From Chitinophagaceae bacterium (GTDB lineage: Bacteria; Bacteroidota; Bacteroidia; Chitinophagales; Chitinophagaceae), in contig CANFKE010000044.1 of the NCBI GenBank assembly GCA_947447465.1, positions 1-34,298 of the forward strand: a stretch of 34,298 nt of DNA, given 5' to 3'. Shown here one piece after another: positions 17,652 through 26,869 of the stretch. The first letter of the stretch is position 1. Every line of letters starts with the position of its first letter. Made by a program: the position numbers and the translations under genes. The notes beneath the pieces were generated by a model. The model searched no databases. It was not told the DNA's origin and saw only the letters and a list, made by a program, of their open reading frames with translations.

Positions 17652-20510
17652 ATGAAGACATTTCTAAAACAATTCTTTTGCCTGATATTGATCATCGCCA
17701 GTTTTTCTGCTTCTGCTCAGGATTACCAATGGGTGAAAGGTGGCGGGGGAAGCGATGCAGTCTCTGTTGGCTCATCTGAAAAAAATGAAGGATCCTATTT
17801 TGTGTGTACGGATCAGAATCGTAATATATATTCTATAAATATTGTAGGTAATTCTGCAATGACTGCCGACACTTTTCATGCAAGCAGTGCGTTAGGGGCT
17901 CCTAACAATATCTTGATTACAAGCTACACATGTACAGGACAAATGCGTTGGGCCAAACTGATCGCATCCTCTCTGTCAGATGTCTTTCCATTGGGGTTAA
18001 CTGTTGACAGAGCCGGACACGTTTACATCGCCGGTATATTTCCGCATGGCAATCTGAAAATAGGGTATGATACTACAATAACCGCTAATTATCAGGTAGC
18101 AGCCACTATGCAATTTGATACTAACGGCCATTTTAATTGGCTGCGTTGGGTGGGACCCAGTACAGTTGCCAATAGAACCGCCAGTATGCCAGGTTATGGA
18201 GGGATAGCTCTCGATAGACAACAAAACCTTCATTTTATCAAAATGTATAAACCTGGGTCGCAAATAACACCAACACTCCTTACTAGCTATGGGACATATG
18301 ATTTAATGTATGACCTAAGCGGTAATTTAATTAGCGTGACTAGGCTGCAATTAGATTCTACACTAGCGTTAAAAGGTGTTTCAATAGATACGTCTAATAA
18401 CAAGCTATATGTCTATGGAGAAAATAATTACGGGTTATCACCTACTGGATCATATCCCGGTTTTATCGCCAAGTTTGATGTGAATAGAAATGCCATCTGG
18501 CAGGATACTGTTCAATCTCCTCTGTTCGCCAGCTCTGGTGCAATAGCCAATTTTGGGTCAATTACAAATGATTGTCAAGGTAATATTTATGTTACTGGCG
18601 TTGGATCGGGTTCTGCAGCATTCGGTGGAGACACTATTACTGATGCGCCATATTTTAGCGGCCAAGTAGCATTTATGGCTAAAGTAGATACATTTGGCAA
18701 TGCGAAATGGATAAAACCTTTTGCAGGAAGTTTAAGCACTAATTATCTCGCAGCAATATGTCTTATGCCTAACGGTAAAATTGCCGCTATGGGGGCGATG
18801 GTGGGTACAGTTATACGCGGTACAGATACAATAGTTGGTTACTCTGGCGAGGGTGTAAATTCTTATTTTGCTGTTTTAGACACTAGTGGTAATGTTCAAA
18901 CCTTGCAGCAAATACATAGCGGTGGAAATGATGATGGTGGATATAGCATTGCTGCCGATAAGGTGGGTAATCTTTATCTTGGAGGAGCTGGTGGCCCGAC
19001 AATTTGGGGTGGCAGTATTTCTCCATACACGTCGATAGGTGGAAATACAGATTTTTTTGTAATGAAGTACGGTGTTGATTGTAATTGTACGGCTATGCCA
19101 GTAGCCTCTTTTACATACGCGGGCTCACCTACAGTTATATTTACTTATACAGGCACAACCGCGGGCATTGATAGCGTGAGGTGGTATTTTGGTGATGGTT
19201 CGACTTCTACTGTATTCAGCCCCACTCATGCATATACAACTGGAGGCACTTTCCATGTACGAGTAAAAATATATTCAGCCTGCGGCGGTGATACCCGTTT
19301 TGCCACGATTGTCATTCCATGCGTTAGCGCGCCTGCCAGTGCTTTTACCTCATCGGGTGTCACCGCAACCCGCAATTTTAGCTATTCAGGGGCTACAGCG
19401 GATAGCGTGGTATGGCATTTTGGCGATGGGGGCCATGCAACAGGGCTTACAGCAAGCCATATCTATGCCACTACCGGCACCTTTAATGCCTGTGCTCTTG
19501 CTTATAATCTGTGTGGTGTAGATTCAGTATGCCATCCTATAACTGTTAGCTGCGTTGTTGCCCCTGTAGCCAATTTCACCGATACAGGAACTTACGTGAA
19601 AGGCTACATATACACCGGATCCACAACAGCGCTAGACAGCGTTAGCTGGAACTATGGTGATGGTGGGCATGGTATTGGTTCGTCTGTTACCCATGTATAT
19701 TCTTCGCCAGGTAGCTACAATGTATGCGTCACGGCTTATTCGCAATGTGGTAGCAATACGGTATGCCATACTGTAGTTATCTCTTGCCCCGGCACACCTG
19801 TATCAGCATTTACCTATACCGGAACGTCTGTTATCCATGCTACCTATACCGGAACAACGACCTACATGGACAGCGTAACATGGGATTTTGGAGATGGTGC
19901 TCATGGAGCAGGCCTTACAGCTACACATAGCTACGCTGTGCCCGACACCTTCCATATATGCGCAACTGTCTATACCGATTGCGGAGTGGATTCATCTTGT
20001 ACAGACCTGATCATCCCGTGCATTATTACACCATCCTTTACCGATACAGGAACTAAAACAGTTGGCTTTTTCTACAACGGTAGCACCGCTAATTTAGACA
20101 GTGTGGTATGGAACTTTGGCGATGGCGCAACAGACACAGGCTTTTATACGAGCCACACTTACCTATCCTCCGATACGTTCCATGTTTGTGAGTACACTTA
20201 TACAAGCTGTGGGGTAGATTCAATGTGTAGAGATGTTATTGTTGTTGGGCTTGCAGTGAATGATGTTAATGGCATATTTGACAATATCAATGTATATCCT
20301 AATCCCGCTACAAATGAGATGCATATTACAGGCATAACTCGTCTTACAAATTATCGTTTGTTAACTGTGATGGGAGAGAACCTACAACAAGGTGTTTTAC
20401 AAAAAGAGCATAATACAATTGAAATTAAAGATTATGCGTCCGGCGTTTATATGGTGGAACTAGTCGCAGACAATGGTAGTCGAAAAACGTTTAGGGTAAT
20501 AAAGGAATAA
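17652..20510 (+). CDS. Secreted propeller-like and PKD-repeat protein with type IX sorting domain
   Basis: A 952-residue exported protein. The signal peptide (FFCLILIIASFSASAQ) probably ends after Ala-Gln at about residue 23. Residues about 50-470 repeat a pattern GNIYVTG / GKIAAMG / GNLYLGG with GGDTI-like turns, as in SBBP-type beta-propeller repeats. Residues about 480-866 hold five tandem PKD-like repeats of about 77 residues, each with a F/YGDG motif and a conserved CG.D..C....I.C ending that suggests repeat-internal disulfides. The C-terminus (INVYPNPATNEMHI, DYASGVYMVELV, KTFRVIKE) is a type IX sorting domain. It lies 84 bases after the giant gene in the same orientation and probably shares its surface role. 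Ligand unknown. Confidence 0.94.
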   Translation: MKTFLKQFFCLILIIASFSASAQDYQWVKGGGGSDAVSVGSSEKNEGSYFVCTDQNRNIYSINIVGNSAMTADTFHASSALGAPNNILITSYTCTGQMRWAKLIASSLSDVFPLGLTVDRAGHVYIAGIFPHGNLKIGYDTTITANYQVAATMQFDTNGHFNWLRWVGPSTVANRTASMPGYGGIALDRQQNLHFIKMYKPGSQITPTLLTSYGTYDLMYDLSGNLISVTRLQLDSTLALKGVSIDTSNNKLYVYGENNYGLSPTGSYPGFIAKFDVNRNAIWQDTVQSPLFASSGAIANFGSITNDCQGNIYVTGVGSGSAAFGGDTITDAPYFSGQVAFMAKVDTFGNAKWIKPFAGSLSTNYLAAICLMPNGKIAAMGAMVGTVIRGTDTIVGYSGEGVNSYFAVLDTSGNVQTLQQIHSGGNDDGGYSIAADKVGNLYLGGAGGPTIWGGSISPYTSIGGNTDFFVMKYGVDCNCTAMPVASFTYAGSPTVIFTYTGTTAGIDSVRWYFGDGSTSTVFSPTHAYTTGGTFHVRVKIYSACGGDTRFATIVIPCVSAPASAFTSSGVTATRNFSYSGATADSVVWHFGDGGHATGLTASHIYATTGTFNACALAYNLCGVDSVCHPITVSCVVAPVANFTDTGTYVKGYIYTGSTTALDSVSWNYGDGGHGIGSSVTHVYSSPGSYNVCVTAYSQCGSNTVCHTVVISCPGTPVSAFTYTGTSVIHATYTGTTTYMDSVTWDFGDGAHGAGLTATHSYAVPDTFHICATVYTDCGVDSSCTDLIIPCIITPSFTDTGTKTVGFFYNGSTANLDSVVWNFGDGATDTGFYTSHTYLSSDTFHVCEYTYTSCGVDSMCRDVIVVGLAVNDVNGIFDNINVYPNPATNEMHITGITRLTNYRLLTVMGENLQQGVLQKEHNTIEIKDYASGVYMVELVADNGSRKTFRVIKE

Positions 20511-20826
20511 TATATTCAGTCAACGTTATAGCTACCATAATTGCGTAACAGAACTCAGAAAATAACTAACCGTCCCAATCCGATTGAGTTTGTGCCTCCG
20601 TACTTTGTATATGGTCTGCCCCCTTTTCAAGGGTGGGTAGTCATTACTTTCAAGAAGAGTGCTGACAATTATATCGATAACTATACTCAATGCCATAGAA
20701 TCAAAAAACAAAAAACATAAAGAACTGTCTTTTTGCTATTGCCTTGCGATTAAAGTAGGAAATCTATTATATTTTAAATGGTTGACTAATTAATTAGTCA
20801 ACCATTTAAAATAGTTTACATTCAAG
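20511..20826. other. Gene-free interval ending in a 44-bp palindrome
   Basis: I see no gene here. A weak hairpin with CCCTT/AAGGG arms lies at about 20630-20645. At 20739-20759 the sequence TTGCCTT followed by CGATTAAAGTAGG echoes the sequence at 2997-3024. The right part is the perfect palindrome listed separately. Confidence 0.5.
20770..20813. terminator. 44-bp perfect palindrome, probable terminator of the collagen-like gene
   Basis: Two perfect 22-base arms with no spacer are centred between 20791 and 20792 (core GACTAATTAATTAGTC, flanked by AAATGGTT/AACCATTT). It starts 14 bases past the stop of the minus-strand collagen-like gene, and its flanks supply A/T runs on both strands, so a two-way terminator is likely. 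A cruciform or protein-binding site is the alternative. Confidence 0.7.
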
Positions 20827-21522
20827 CTAATAAATCGTTACATTATTGTCATACTCAGCTTGTACTGCCATAACTTGATTGTAGTCGTTCCAATTAGTAT
20901 GAGGGTGATCTGCTTTGGCAGATCCGCTAATTGTGACAATTTTCAGCGTTTTATTTGCTGTCCAAACGGAATTAGAACCATCATTCCAATAGAACCTGAT
21001 GCCGAAACTCCCAACCTGAATCCAGTCAAGGCTTACAGTGTACATTTGTGTAGTTGTTGGTGACCAAACATATGGCATAGAATACCATGATGTTGTACTG
21101 ATTGCAGGGTCTTGCCAGAAAGCGGCAACCATGCCATAATTTATAACAGCAGAAGTGATATTTGAACACGAAGCACTTGCCCCATTAAAGAAATTTGGTG
21201 ATGGATACCACGTCCAAGTTGCGGGAGTTATGGTGTAGGTCGTAGTGTGTACATTTGTATTCCCTGCTGCCCCTGTTGCTCCCGTTGCACCTACTGGCCC
21301 TTGCGCTCCTGTTGCTCCTGTTGCACCAGTCGCACCCATTGGGCCTTGATTGCCTTGTGCGCCTTGCGAACCATTTGTTCCGTTCGTACCATTAATTCCA
21401 GCCGCTCCAGTATCTCCTTTATCACCCTTCACACAACTTCCTAAAGTTGAAAATAGTAGCATACTCGCCACTGTAAATGTTGCTCCAAGAGCTGTCTTGA
21501 TTTGTTTCATTTGTTTGGACAT
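20827..21522 (-). CDS. Collagen-like repeat lipoprotein
   Basis: A 231-residue predicted surface lipoprotein. The N-terminal hydrophobic segment ends in a lipobox, STLGSC, with the lipidated Cys at 30. Immediately after it come about 19 uninterrupted Gly-X-Y triplets (residues 33-89: [15 protein letters not shown]..., many GAT and GPM/GPV triplets), as in bacterial collagen-like proteins that form triple helices. The C-terminal 140 residues are a globular beta-rich domain with many Trp/Tyr ([21 protein letters not shown]). It is a stand-alone minus-strand gene: a nested inverted-repeat structure lies upstream and a 44-bp palindrome follows it. The repeat DNA is of low complexity and prone to length change. 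The function of the C-terminal domain is unknown. Confidence 0.9.
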   Translation of the reverse strand: MSKQMKQIKTALGATFTVASMLLFSTLGSCVKGDKGDTGAAGINGTNGTNGSQGAQGNQGPMGATGATGATGAQGPVGATGATGAAGNTNVHTTTYTITPATWTWYPSPNFFNGASASCSNITSAVINYGMVAAFWQDPAISTTSWYSMPYVWSPTTTQMYTVSLDWIQVGSFGIRFYWNDGSNSVWTANKTLKIVTISGSAKADHPHTNWNDYNQVMAVQAEYDNNVTIY

Positions 21523-21561
21523 TTTGAACTTGTTAAAAAAAATACGTAACTGAATTTCCTT

Positions 21562-21680
21562 TTACCGTCCAAGGCTGTCCAAAGCCTACTAAAGCAAAAA
21601 GAGTCAGTTACGCATACTTGCGTATCTAATCCCATTTATTGCTTTAGCCGTGGTTAAATTTTGGACATTTTGGACGGTAA
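21562..21680. repeat. Nested inverted-repeat structure (MITE-like or regulatory)
   Basis: Three inverted repeats share nearly one centre. The outer arms are TTACCGTCCAA-N4-GTCCAAA at 21562-21583 and its inverse at 21660-21680. The middle arms are CTAAAGCAA at 21589-21597 and TTGCTTTAG at 21639-21647. The inner hairpin is TACGCA-TACT-TGCGTA at 21609-21624. A further TTTGGACATTTTGAAC copy spans the start codon of the collagen-like gene (21514-21529). No target duplication is clear. It could be a small non-autonomous element or a folded leader/operator. Confidence 0.6.
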
Positions 21681-21914
21681 CAATATGGTTTTAATACAAC
21701 CTTCTTATATGTATTGTTATAATTGTTTTCTGTTCAAATTCAAATCAATTTTTGCTGTAAATATAATACTTACAATTGTTGTGTGGCAATTTTTATACCA
21801 AATATGAATATGAAGTAAAGAATCAAACAAATGATTGTTTTTGATCAAAAAATCTATTTGGTAGCGTAAATACACTTTTAAAGTTGCTTTAATTTGCCAT
21901 AAAACATACCACAT

Positions 21915-21976
21915 ATCCGGCTAAAATCAGCTTTATCCGGTTTAAGTCAGCTAAAACCAGTTACAACCGACTTTAG
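21915..21976 (+). repeat. Three degenerate tandem repeats of 20-21 bp
   Basis: Units start at 21915 (ATCCGGCTAAAATCAGCTTT), 21935 (ATCCGGTTTAAGTCAGCT...) and 21956 (ACCAGTTACAACCGACTTTA). The first two agree well; the third is weaker. The period is two helical turns, which fits a row of binding sites for one regulator, about 190 bases upstream of hsdR. Confidence 0.45.
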
Positions 21977-22119
21977 TAGGTTATCAGAGTGGCTTCTCTA
22001 TCTGGTTTATAATTGCTTTTCTAGCTTTAAAGTAACTTTAATTGTAAGCGTTAATCCCAACCTGAGTGACAATTTGCAACTGCAAAGGAAATACTACCTG
22101 AATCTTAGTAGTCTTTAAT

Positions 22120-22137
22120 CCAAATAGTTATATTTGG
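22120..22137 (+). promoter_or_regulatory. hsd operon promoter -7 box inside a 7-bp dyad
   Basis: TATATTTG at 22129-22136 matches the Bacteroidota -7 consensus TAnnTTTG and ends 24 bases before the hsdR ATG. It is embedded in a perfect dyad, CCAAATA-GTTA-TATTTGG (22120-22137), which could be an operator. A -33 TTTG is not obvious. Confidence 0.45.
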
Positions 22138-22160
22138 ACTCCGTTGCCTAATTACCTGCT

Positions 22161-25100
22161 ATGGCCTTTAATGAAGACTCAAGAGTGAAAATACCAACCA
22201 TATTGCACCTGTGCAGATTGGGGTACGAATACCTGCCATTGGTAAAAGGTGAGTGGGATGAAAGTACCAATATCTTTAAAGATATTTTCCTGTCCAACGT
22301 TCAACGGCTGAATCCCGAATTGTCTGAGTCTGATGTGCTGGCATTATTTGATAACATCAGTCTGGCATTAGACAATGAAGATCTCGGAAAGGCATTTTAT
22401 GAAATGCTCACATCCAGTTCTGGGGCAACACTCATAGATTTTGAAAACTTCACCAACAATAAGCTACAGGTAGTAACAGAGTTACCATACATTAATAATG
22501 GCGAAGAATTCAGACCGGATATAACGTTGCTAATTAACGGAATGCCGCTGGCATTTATCGAAGTTAAAAAGCCCAATAATCTCGACGGCATTCAGGCGGA
22601 ATATAAGAGAATACAAACCCGATTCTCAAATAAGAAATTCAGAAAGTTCATCAACATTACGCAGTTGATGGTTTTCTCTAACAATATGGATTATGAGGAT
22701 GATGGTTCACAGCCGCTGCAAGGGGCATTTTATGCGACCACCTCATATACTAGTGTCAAGTTCAATTATTTCAGAGAACAAGAAATACTGAATTTAAACA
22801 GGTTGCTCACTGTATTATCAGATGAGTTAGAGTCGAAAATTTTAATGGACAATAACCTTATTAGTATTAAGAATTCTCAGGAATTTTTGACGAATAAGGA
22901 TCCCAATTTGCCCACTAATAGGATGTGTACTTCGATATTTCAACCCGAAAGGCTATCCTTCATTTTGCAATATGCCATAGCCTATGTAAAGGAAACAGCT
23001 GGTTTGCAAAAGCACATTATGCGCTATCCGCAGCTATTTGCAACAAAGGCAATTGAGCGGAAGCTGAATGAGGGTGTTCGTAAAGGCATCATCTGGCATA
23101 CACAAGGTAGTGGCAAGACGGCCCTGGCATATTACTCTGTAAAGTTCCTTACTCATTACTTTAGGTCAAAAGGAATCATCCCAAAGTTCTATTTTATTGT
23201 AGATAGATTGGATCTGCTTATACAAGCCGGTCGCGAATTCAAAAGTCGTGATCTGGTAGTACATAAGGTCAATTCAAAAGATGATTTTGTAAAAGACTTA
23301 AAGAAGACCACCGCCATTCATAATAGCTCCGGCAAGCCTGAAATAACGGTAGTTAATATTCAGAAGTTCAAGGAAGATAAAGATGTGGTGAGCAGAAGGG
23401 ATTATCAACTGAATATTCAGCGAGTATATTTTCTGGACGAGGTGCACCGCAGTTATAATCCTAAAGGTAGCTTTCTGGCCAACCTGAATGAGTCTGATGT
23501 TAATGCAATTAAAATTGGTTTGACAGGCACGCCGCTGTTGGGCACAGATTATAACTCAAAAGACATTTTTGGCGATTACATACACAAGTATTACTACAAT
23601 GCCTCTATTGCAGATGGCTATACATTAAGACTGATACGTGAGGAGATAGAAACCAGCTATCACCTTAAATTGAAAGCAGCTCTTGAAGAGATAGATGTAT
23701 TGAAGGGGAAGTCTGACAGAAAGATTGTATATTCTCATGCCAAATTTGTAGAGCCGCTGCTCGAATACATAGTTGCAGACTTTGAAAAGTCTAGGATTAC
23801 CATGAATGACAATACTATTGGTGGTATGGTGATCTGTGATTCATCTGAGCAGGCTGAGAAAATGAAGGAAATATTTGACTACAAGTATGCTCAGCCCGAC
23901 GTCCAGGACTATGCTATTGCAGCCGAACCACCTCATAGTTATGGCGCCAAAATAAAAGAAGAAAGTAAGGTGAAATCGTCGGCATTGATACTGCACGATG
24001 CAGGCACTAAGAAAGATAGAGAAGACCTGGTTGAGGATTTTAAGGCAGGTAAGATAGACCTGCTCTTTGTTTACAACATGCTGCTTACCGGCTTTGATTC
24101 TCCAAGGCTGAAGAAGCTATATGTAACAAGGGTAATTAAAGCACATAATCTTTTGCAGGCGCTGACAAGGGTGAACAGAACGTACAAACAATTCAAGTAC
24201 GGATATGTAGTTGATTTTGCAGACATCCAAAGGGAGTTTGACAAGACCAATCAGGACTATTTCAGAGAGCTGCAAAGCGAACTGGGCGATGAAATGGAGC
24301 ATTATACCAATCTCTTCAAAAGCAAAGAGGAAATTGGTGCCGATATAGAGCAAATAAAAGACGTGTTATTCAGGTACGACACCGCCAATGCAGAAGTATT
24401 TTCTCAGCAGATTACCAAGATAAGTGACCGCAAAACTATGCTGGAGATCACTAAGGCGCTGAATAATGCAAGGGACTTATACAACCTCATTCGCCTGTCC
24501 GGTCATTATGAAATGCTGGATAAAATGGATTTTCAGAAACTAACTGTATTAGACAGGGAAGCCAATAATCACCTTGCTCTGATCAACACAAAAGAAGCAC
24601 TGGAAAACAATGTAGATACCAGCAACCTACTGAATGTAGCACTGGAAGATGTGATCTTCGCCTTTACCAAGCTAAGGGAAGAAGAGATGATAATTGCAGA
24701 TAAGTTGAAAAACACACTGCAGAAAACCAGAGAAATGCTGGGCGGTAATTTTGATCAACACGATCCTCAATTTATAACGCTGAAGGAAGAACTGGAGCGG
24801 TTGTTTAAAAAGAAGAACCTGAGTGAAGTTACCAAGGAAGAAATGGAGCGCAACATAAAGGAGTTGGAAAAGATATATGACGAAGCCAAAGAACTGGAGC
24901 GTAAAAATCAATTGCTGCGTGCCAAATACGATAACGATTCAAAGTATGCACGCCTGCATAAGAGACTGATGGAGAAAGACCCGTTGACCGACAGTGAAAG
25001 TAAACTGTTTGAGGCACTGCAAAGCCTGAAGAAAGAGGTAGATGCACAGATATTGCAGAACGCCAATATTATGGACAATGAAAGCTACGTGGAGAAGATG

Positions 25101-25229
25101 ATCATGCGTCTTGTAATAAGTCAGTTGAAGACTAAATACGATCTGCCTTTGGACGCAGACCGGTCAAAAAACATAAATAACTTAATAGTAAAAGAATACA
25201 TGAACGAATATTACGGTCGTGTAGCATAA
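22161..25229 (+). CDS. hsdR: Type I restriction enzyme HsdR (nuclease-translocase subunit)
   Basis: Motor and cutting subunit of a type I restriction-modification complex, 1022 residues, full length. The N-terminal PD-(D/E)XK nuclease site is seen as RPDITLL (D120) and FIEVKKP (E134, K136). The superfamily 2 helicase motifs follow: I, HTQGSGKT (about 312-319); II, LDEVHRSY (about 424-431); III, LTGTP (about 452-456); VI, QALTRVNRTYK (about 671-681). The C-terminal 250 residues are rich in charged helices, probably coiled coil, that dock onto HsdM/HsdS. It is the first gene of the operon; the hsdM ATG comes 11 bases after its stop. No lesion is visible. Confidence 0.97.
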   Translation: MAFNEDSRVKIPTILHLCRLGYEYLPLVKGEWDESTNIFKDIFLSNVQRLNPELSESDVLALFDNISLALDNEDLGKAFYEMLTSSSGATLIDFENFTNNKLQVVTELPYINNGEEFRPDITLLINGMPLAFIEVKKPNNLDGIQAEYKRIQTRFSNKKFRKFINITQLMVFSNNMDYEDDGSQPLQGAFYATTSYTSVKFNYFREQEILNLNRLLTVLSDELESKILMDNNLISIKNSQEFLTNKDPNLPTNRMCTSIFQPERLSFILQYAIAYVKETAGLQKHIMRYPQLFATKAIERKLNEGVRKGIIWHTQGSGKTALAYYSVKFLTHYFRSKGIIPKFYFIVDRLDLLIQAGREFKSRDLVVHKVNSKDDFVKDLKKTTAIHNSSGKPEITVVNIQKFKEDKDVVSRRDYQLNIQRVYFLDEVHRSYNPKGSFLANLNESDVNAIKIGLTGTPLLGTDYNSKDIFGDYIHKYYYNASIADGYTLRLIREEIETSYHLKLKAALEEIDVLKGKSDRKIVYSHAKFVEPLLEYIVADFEKSRITMNDNTIGGMVICDSSEQAEKMKEIFDYKYAQPDVQDYAIAAEPPHSYGAKIKEESKVKSSALILHDAGTKKDREDLVEDFKAGKIDLLFVYNMLLTGFDSPRLKKLYVTRVIKAHNLLQALTRVNRTYKQFKYGYVVDFADIQREFDKTNQDYFRELQSELGDEMEHYTNLFKSKEEIGADIEQIKDVLFRYDTANAEVFSQQITKISDRKTMLEITKALNNARDLYNLIRLSGHYEMLDKMDFQKLTVLDREANNHLALINTKEALENNVDTSNLLNVALEDVIFAFTKLREEEMIIADKLKNTLQKTREMLGGNFDQHDPQFITLKEELERLFKKKNLSEVTKEEMERNIKELEKIYDEAKELERKNQLLRAKYDNDSKYARLHKRLMEKDPLTDSESKLFEALQSLKKEVDAQILQNANIMDNESYVEKMIMRLVISQLKTKYDLPLDADRSKNINNLIVKEYMNEYYGRVA

Positions 25230-25240
25230 CAGATATATAA

Positions 25241-26869
25241 ATGAGCCTGACACAGAGTTTTGAAAGGAATACTAAAGAACTGATTGACGACCTGAAAAGT
25301 GTGTGCGCCAATTACGGACTTGGCAATGATGGCAATGAGTTTAAGATCATAACTCAGGTTTTTCTTTACAAGTTCCTCAACGATAAGTTTGCATACGAGG
25401 TAAAGCAGATAGACCCAAAATTGGCGAAAGCCGATAACTGGGAAGCAGCCATAAAGCAATATAAACAAGCAGACTACGACATGTTGCTGCTGCAGATGAC
25501 GGAAAGCACAGCAAGACTGAAGCCGGAACAATATATCTCCTACCTGTTTGAGAACCAGAACCAGGCTAAGTTTTCTGAACTGTTTGATAACACACTGCTG
25601 GATATAGCTAAAGAGAACAGCGATATATTCTCAGTTATAACTGATGGTGGCGAAAAGATAATGCTGTTTGAAAATATCAGCAAGTATGTAATAGATAAGC
25701 GTGATGATTTTTGTAAAGCTATAGTGAACAAATTGGTGAACTTTAGCTTTGAGCACATCTTCAACGAAAAGTTTGACTTCTACGCTACTATTTTTGAGTA
25801 CCTGATAAAGGACTATAATACTAATAGTGGCGGTAAGTATGCGGAGTATTTTACGCCTCATGCTGTAGCTAAGATAATGGCCTCTTGCTTGGTCACCGCA
25901 CCGGAAAAGAATGTAACTTGCTATGACCCATCAGCAGGATCTGGCACATTATTGATGAACTTGGCACATGCTATAGGTGAAGACAAGTGCACTATCTATT
26001 CTCAGGATATATCGCAGAAATCATCTAACCTGCTGCGTCTGAACCTGATACTGAACAACCTTGTACATTCTATACCCAATGTGGTAAAGGGAAATACTTT
26101 GCTTGATCCGTATCATAAAGAAAAAGACGGCAAACTGAAAAAGTTTGATTTTATAGTTTCTAATCCACCTTTTAAATTGGATTTTAGCGACTATGTAGAG
26201 GACCTGAAAAGCAAAGAAAACCATCAGCGCTTTTTTGCCGGCACACCTAATGTGCCTAAGGCAAAGCCTGAAGGTATGGCCATATACCCCATGTTCATCC
26301 AGCACATCATGTACTCCCTATCGGCAAAAGGTAAAGCCGCTGTTGTAGTACCTACAGGTTTCATTACAGCGCAAAGCGGCATTGAGCGAAAGATAAGGGA
26401 GAAGCTGGTAGATGAAAAAATGCTGCGGGGTGTAATTAGTATGCCCAGCAATATATTTGCCACTACGGGTACCAATGTGAGCATACTATTTATAGACAAT
26501 GCCAATAAGAAGGGACATATAGTGCTAATGGATGCCTCTAAACTGGGGACTACTGTAAAAGATGGTAAGAACCAGAAAACACTTTTAAGCCCTGATGAAG
26601 AGCAAACAATAATTAACACCTTCAATAAGCATGAAGCAGTAGAAGATTTTACCGTAGTTGTTTCTTACGAACAGATTGCGAAGAAGAACTATTCTTTTAG
26701 TGCCGGGCAATATTTTGATGTAAAGATTGAATATACTGACATTACACCCGAAGAGTTCACTGAAAAAATGGAAGGGTTTAAAAGTAGTCTTGACAGCCTA
26801 TTCGCTGAATCGAAAACCTTGGAAAAGGAAATTCAGAAACAATTAAATGGGCTGAAGTATGAAATTTGA
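25241..26869 (+). CDS. hsdM: Type I DNA methyltransferase HsdM
   Basis: N6-adenine methyltransferase subunit, 542 residues. An N-terminal HsdM helical domain (about 1-150, EFKIITQVFLYKFLNDKFAYE) precedes the catalytic domain. The SAM-binding motif I is YDPSAGSGTLLM (about 228-239) and the catalytic motif IV is the NPPF in FIVSNPPFKLDF (about 306-309). GGKYAEYFTPHAVAKIMAS just before motif I is also typical. The C-terminal helices (FTEKMEGFKSSLDSLFAESKTLEKEIQKQL) probably contact HsdS. The 3' end overlaps the hsdS start by 11 bases, so M and S are translationally coupled. It should work with whichever HsdS the inversion system supplies. Confidence 0.97.
   Translation: MSLTQSFERNTKELIDDLKSVCANYGLGNDGNEFKIITQVFLYKFLNDKFAYEVKQIDPKLAKADNWEAAIKQYKQADYDMLLLQMTESTARLKPEQYISYLFENQNQAKFSELFDNTLLDIAKENSDIFSVITDGGEKIMLFENISKYVIDKRDDFCKAIVNKLVNFSFEHIFNEKFDFYATIFEYLIKDYNTNSGGKYAEYFTPHAVAKIMASCLVTAPEKNVTCYDPSAGSGTLLMNLAHAIGEDKCTIYSQDISQKSSNLLRLNLILNNLVHSIPNVVKGNTLLDPYHKEKDGKLKKFDFIVSNPPFKLDFSDYVEDLKSKENHQRFFAGTPNVPKAKPEGMAIYPMFIQHIMYSLSAKGKAAVVVPTGFITAQSGIERKIREKLVDEKMLRGVISMPSNIFATTGTNVSILFIDNANKKGHIVLMDASKLGTTVKDGKNQKTLLSPDEEQTIINTFNKHEAVEDFTVVVSYEQIAKKNYSFSAGQYFDVKIEYTDITPEEFTEKMEGFKSSLDSLFAESKTLEKEIQKQLNGLKYEI

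Larger units (their letters stand above)
21523..22160. other. 638-bp gene-free interval rich in repeats
   Basis: No gene is convincing here; a 65-codon minus-strand frame at 21717-21914 is AT-rich and shows nothing protein-like. The interval holds a nested inverted-repeat structure (21562-21680), about three degenerate repeats of 20-21 bp (21915-21976), and a promoter with an overlapping dyad just before hsdR (22120-22137). It must contain the divergent promoters of the collagen-like gene and the hsd operon. Confidence 0.6.

Noticed and set aside
21717..21914. 65-codon minus-strand frame upstream of hsdR
   Set aside because: AT-rich, with no recognisable pattern and no clear start signal; probably chance.
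21915..21976. Short tandem repeats as a CRISPR array
   Set aside because: The units are degenerate and contiguous, with no spacers, and there is no cas gene in the window.
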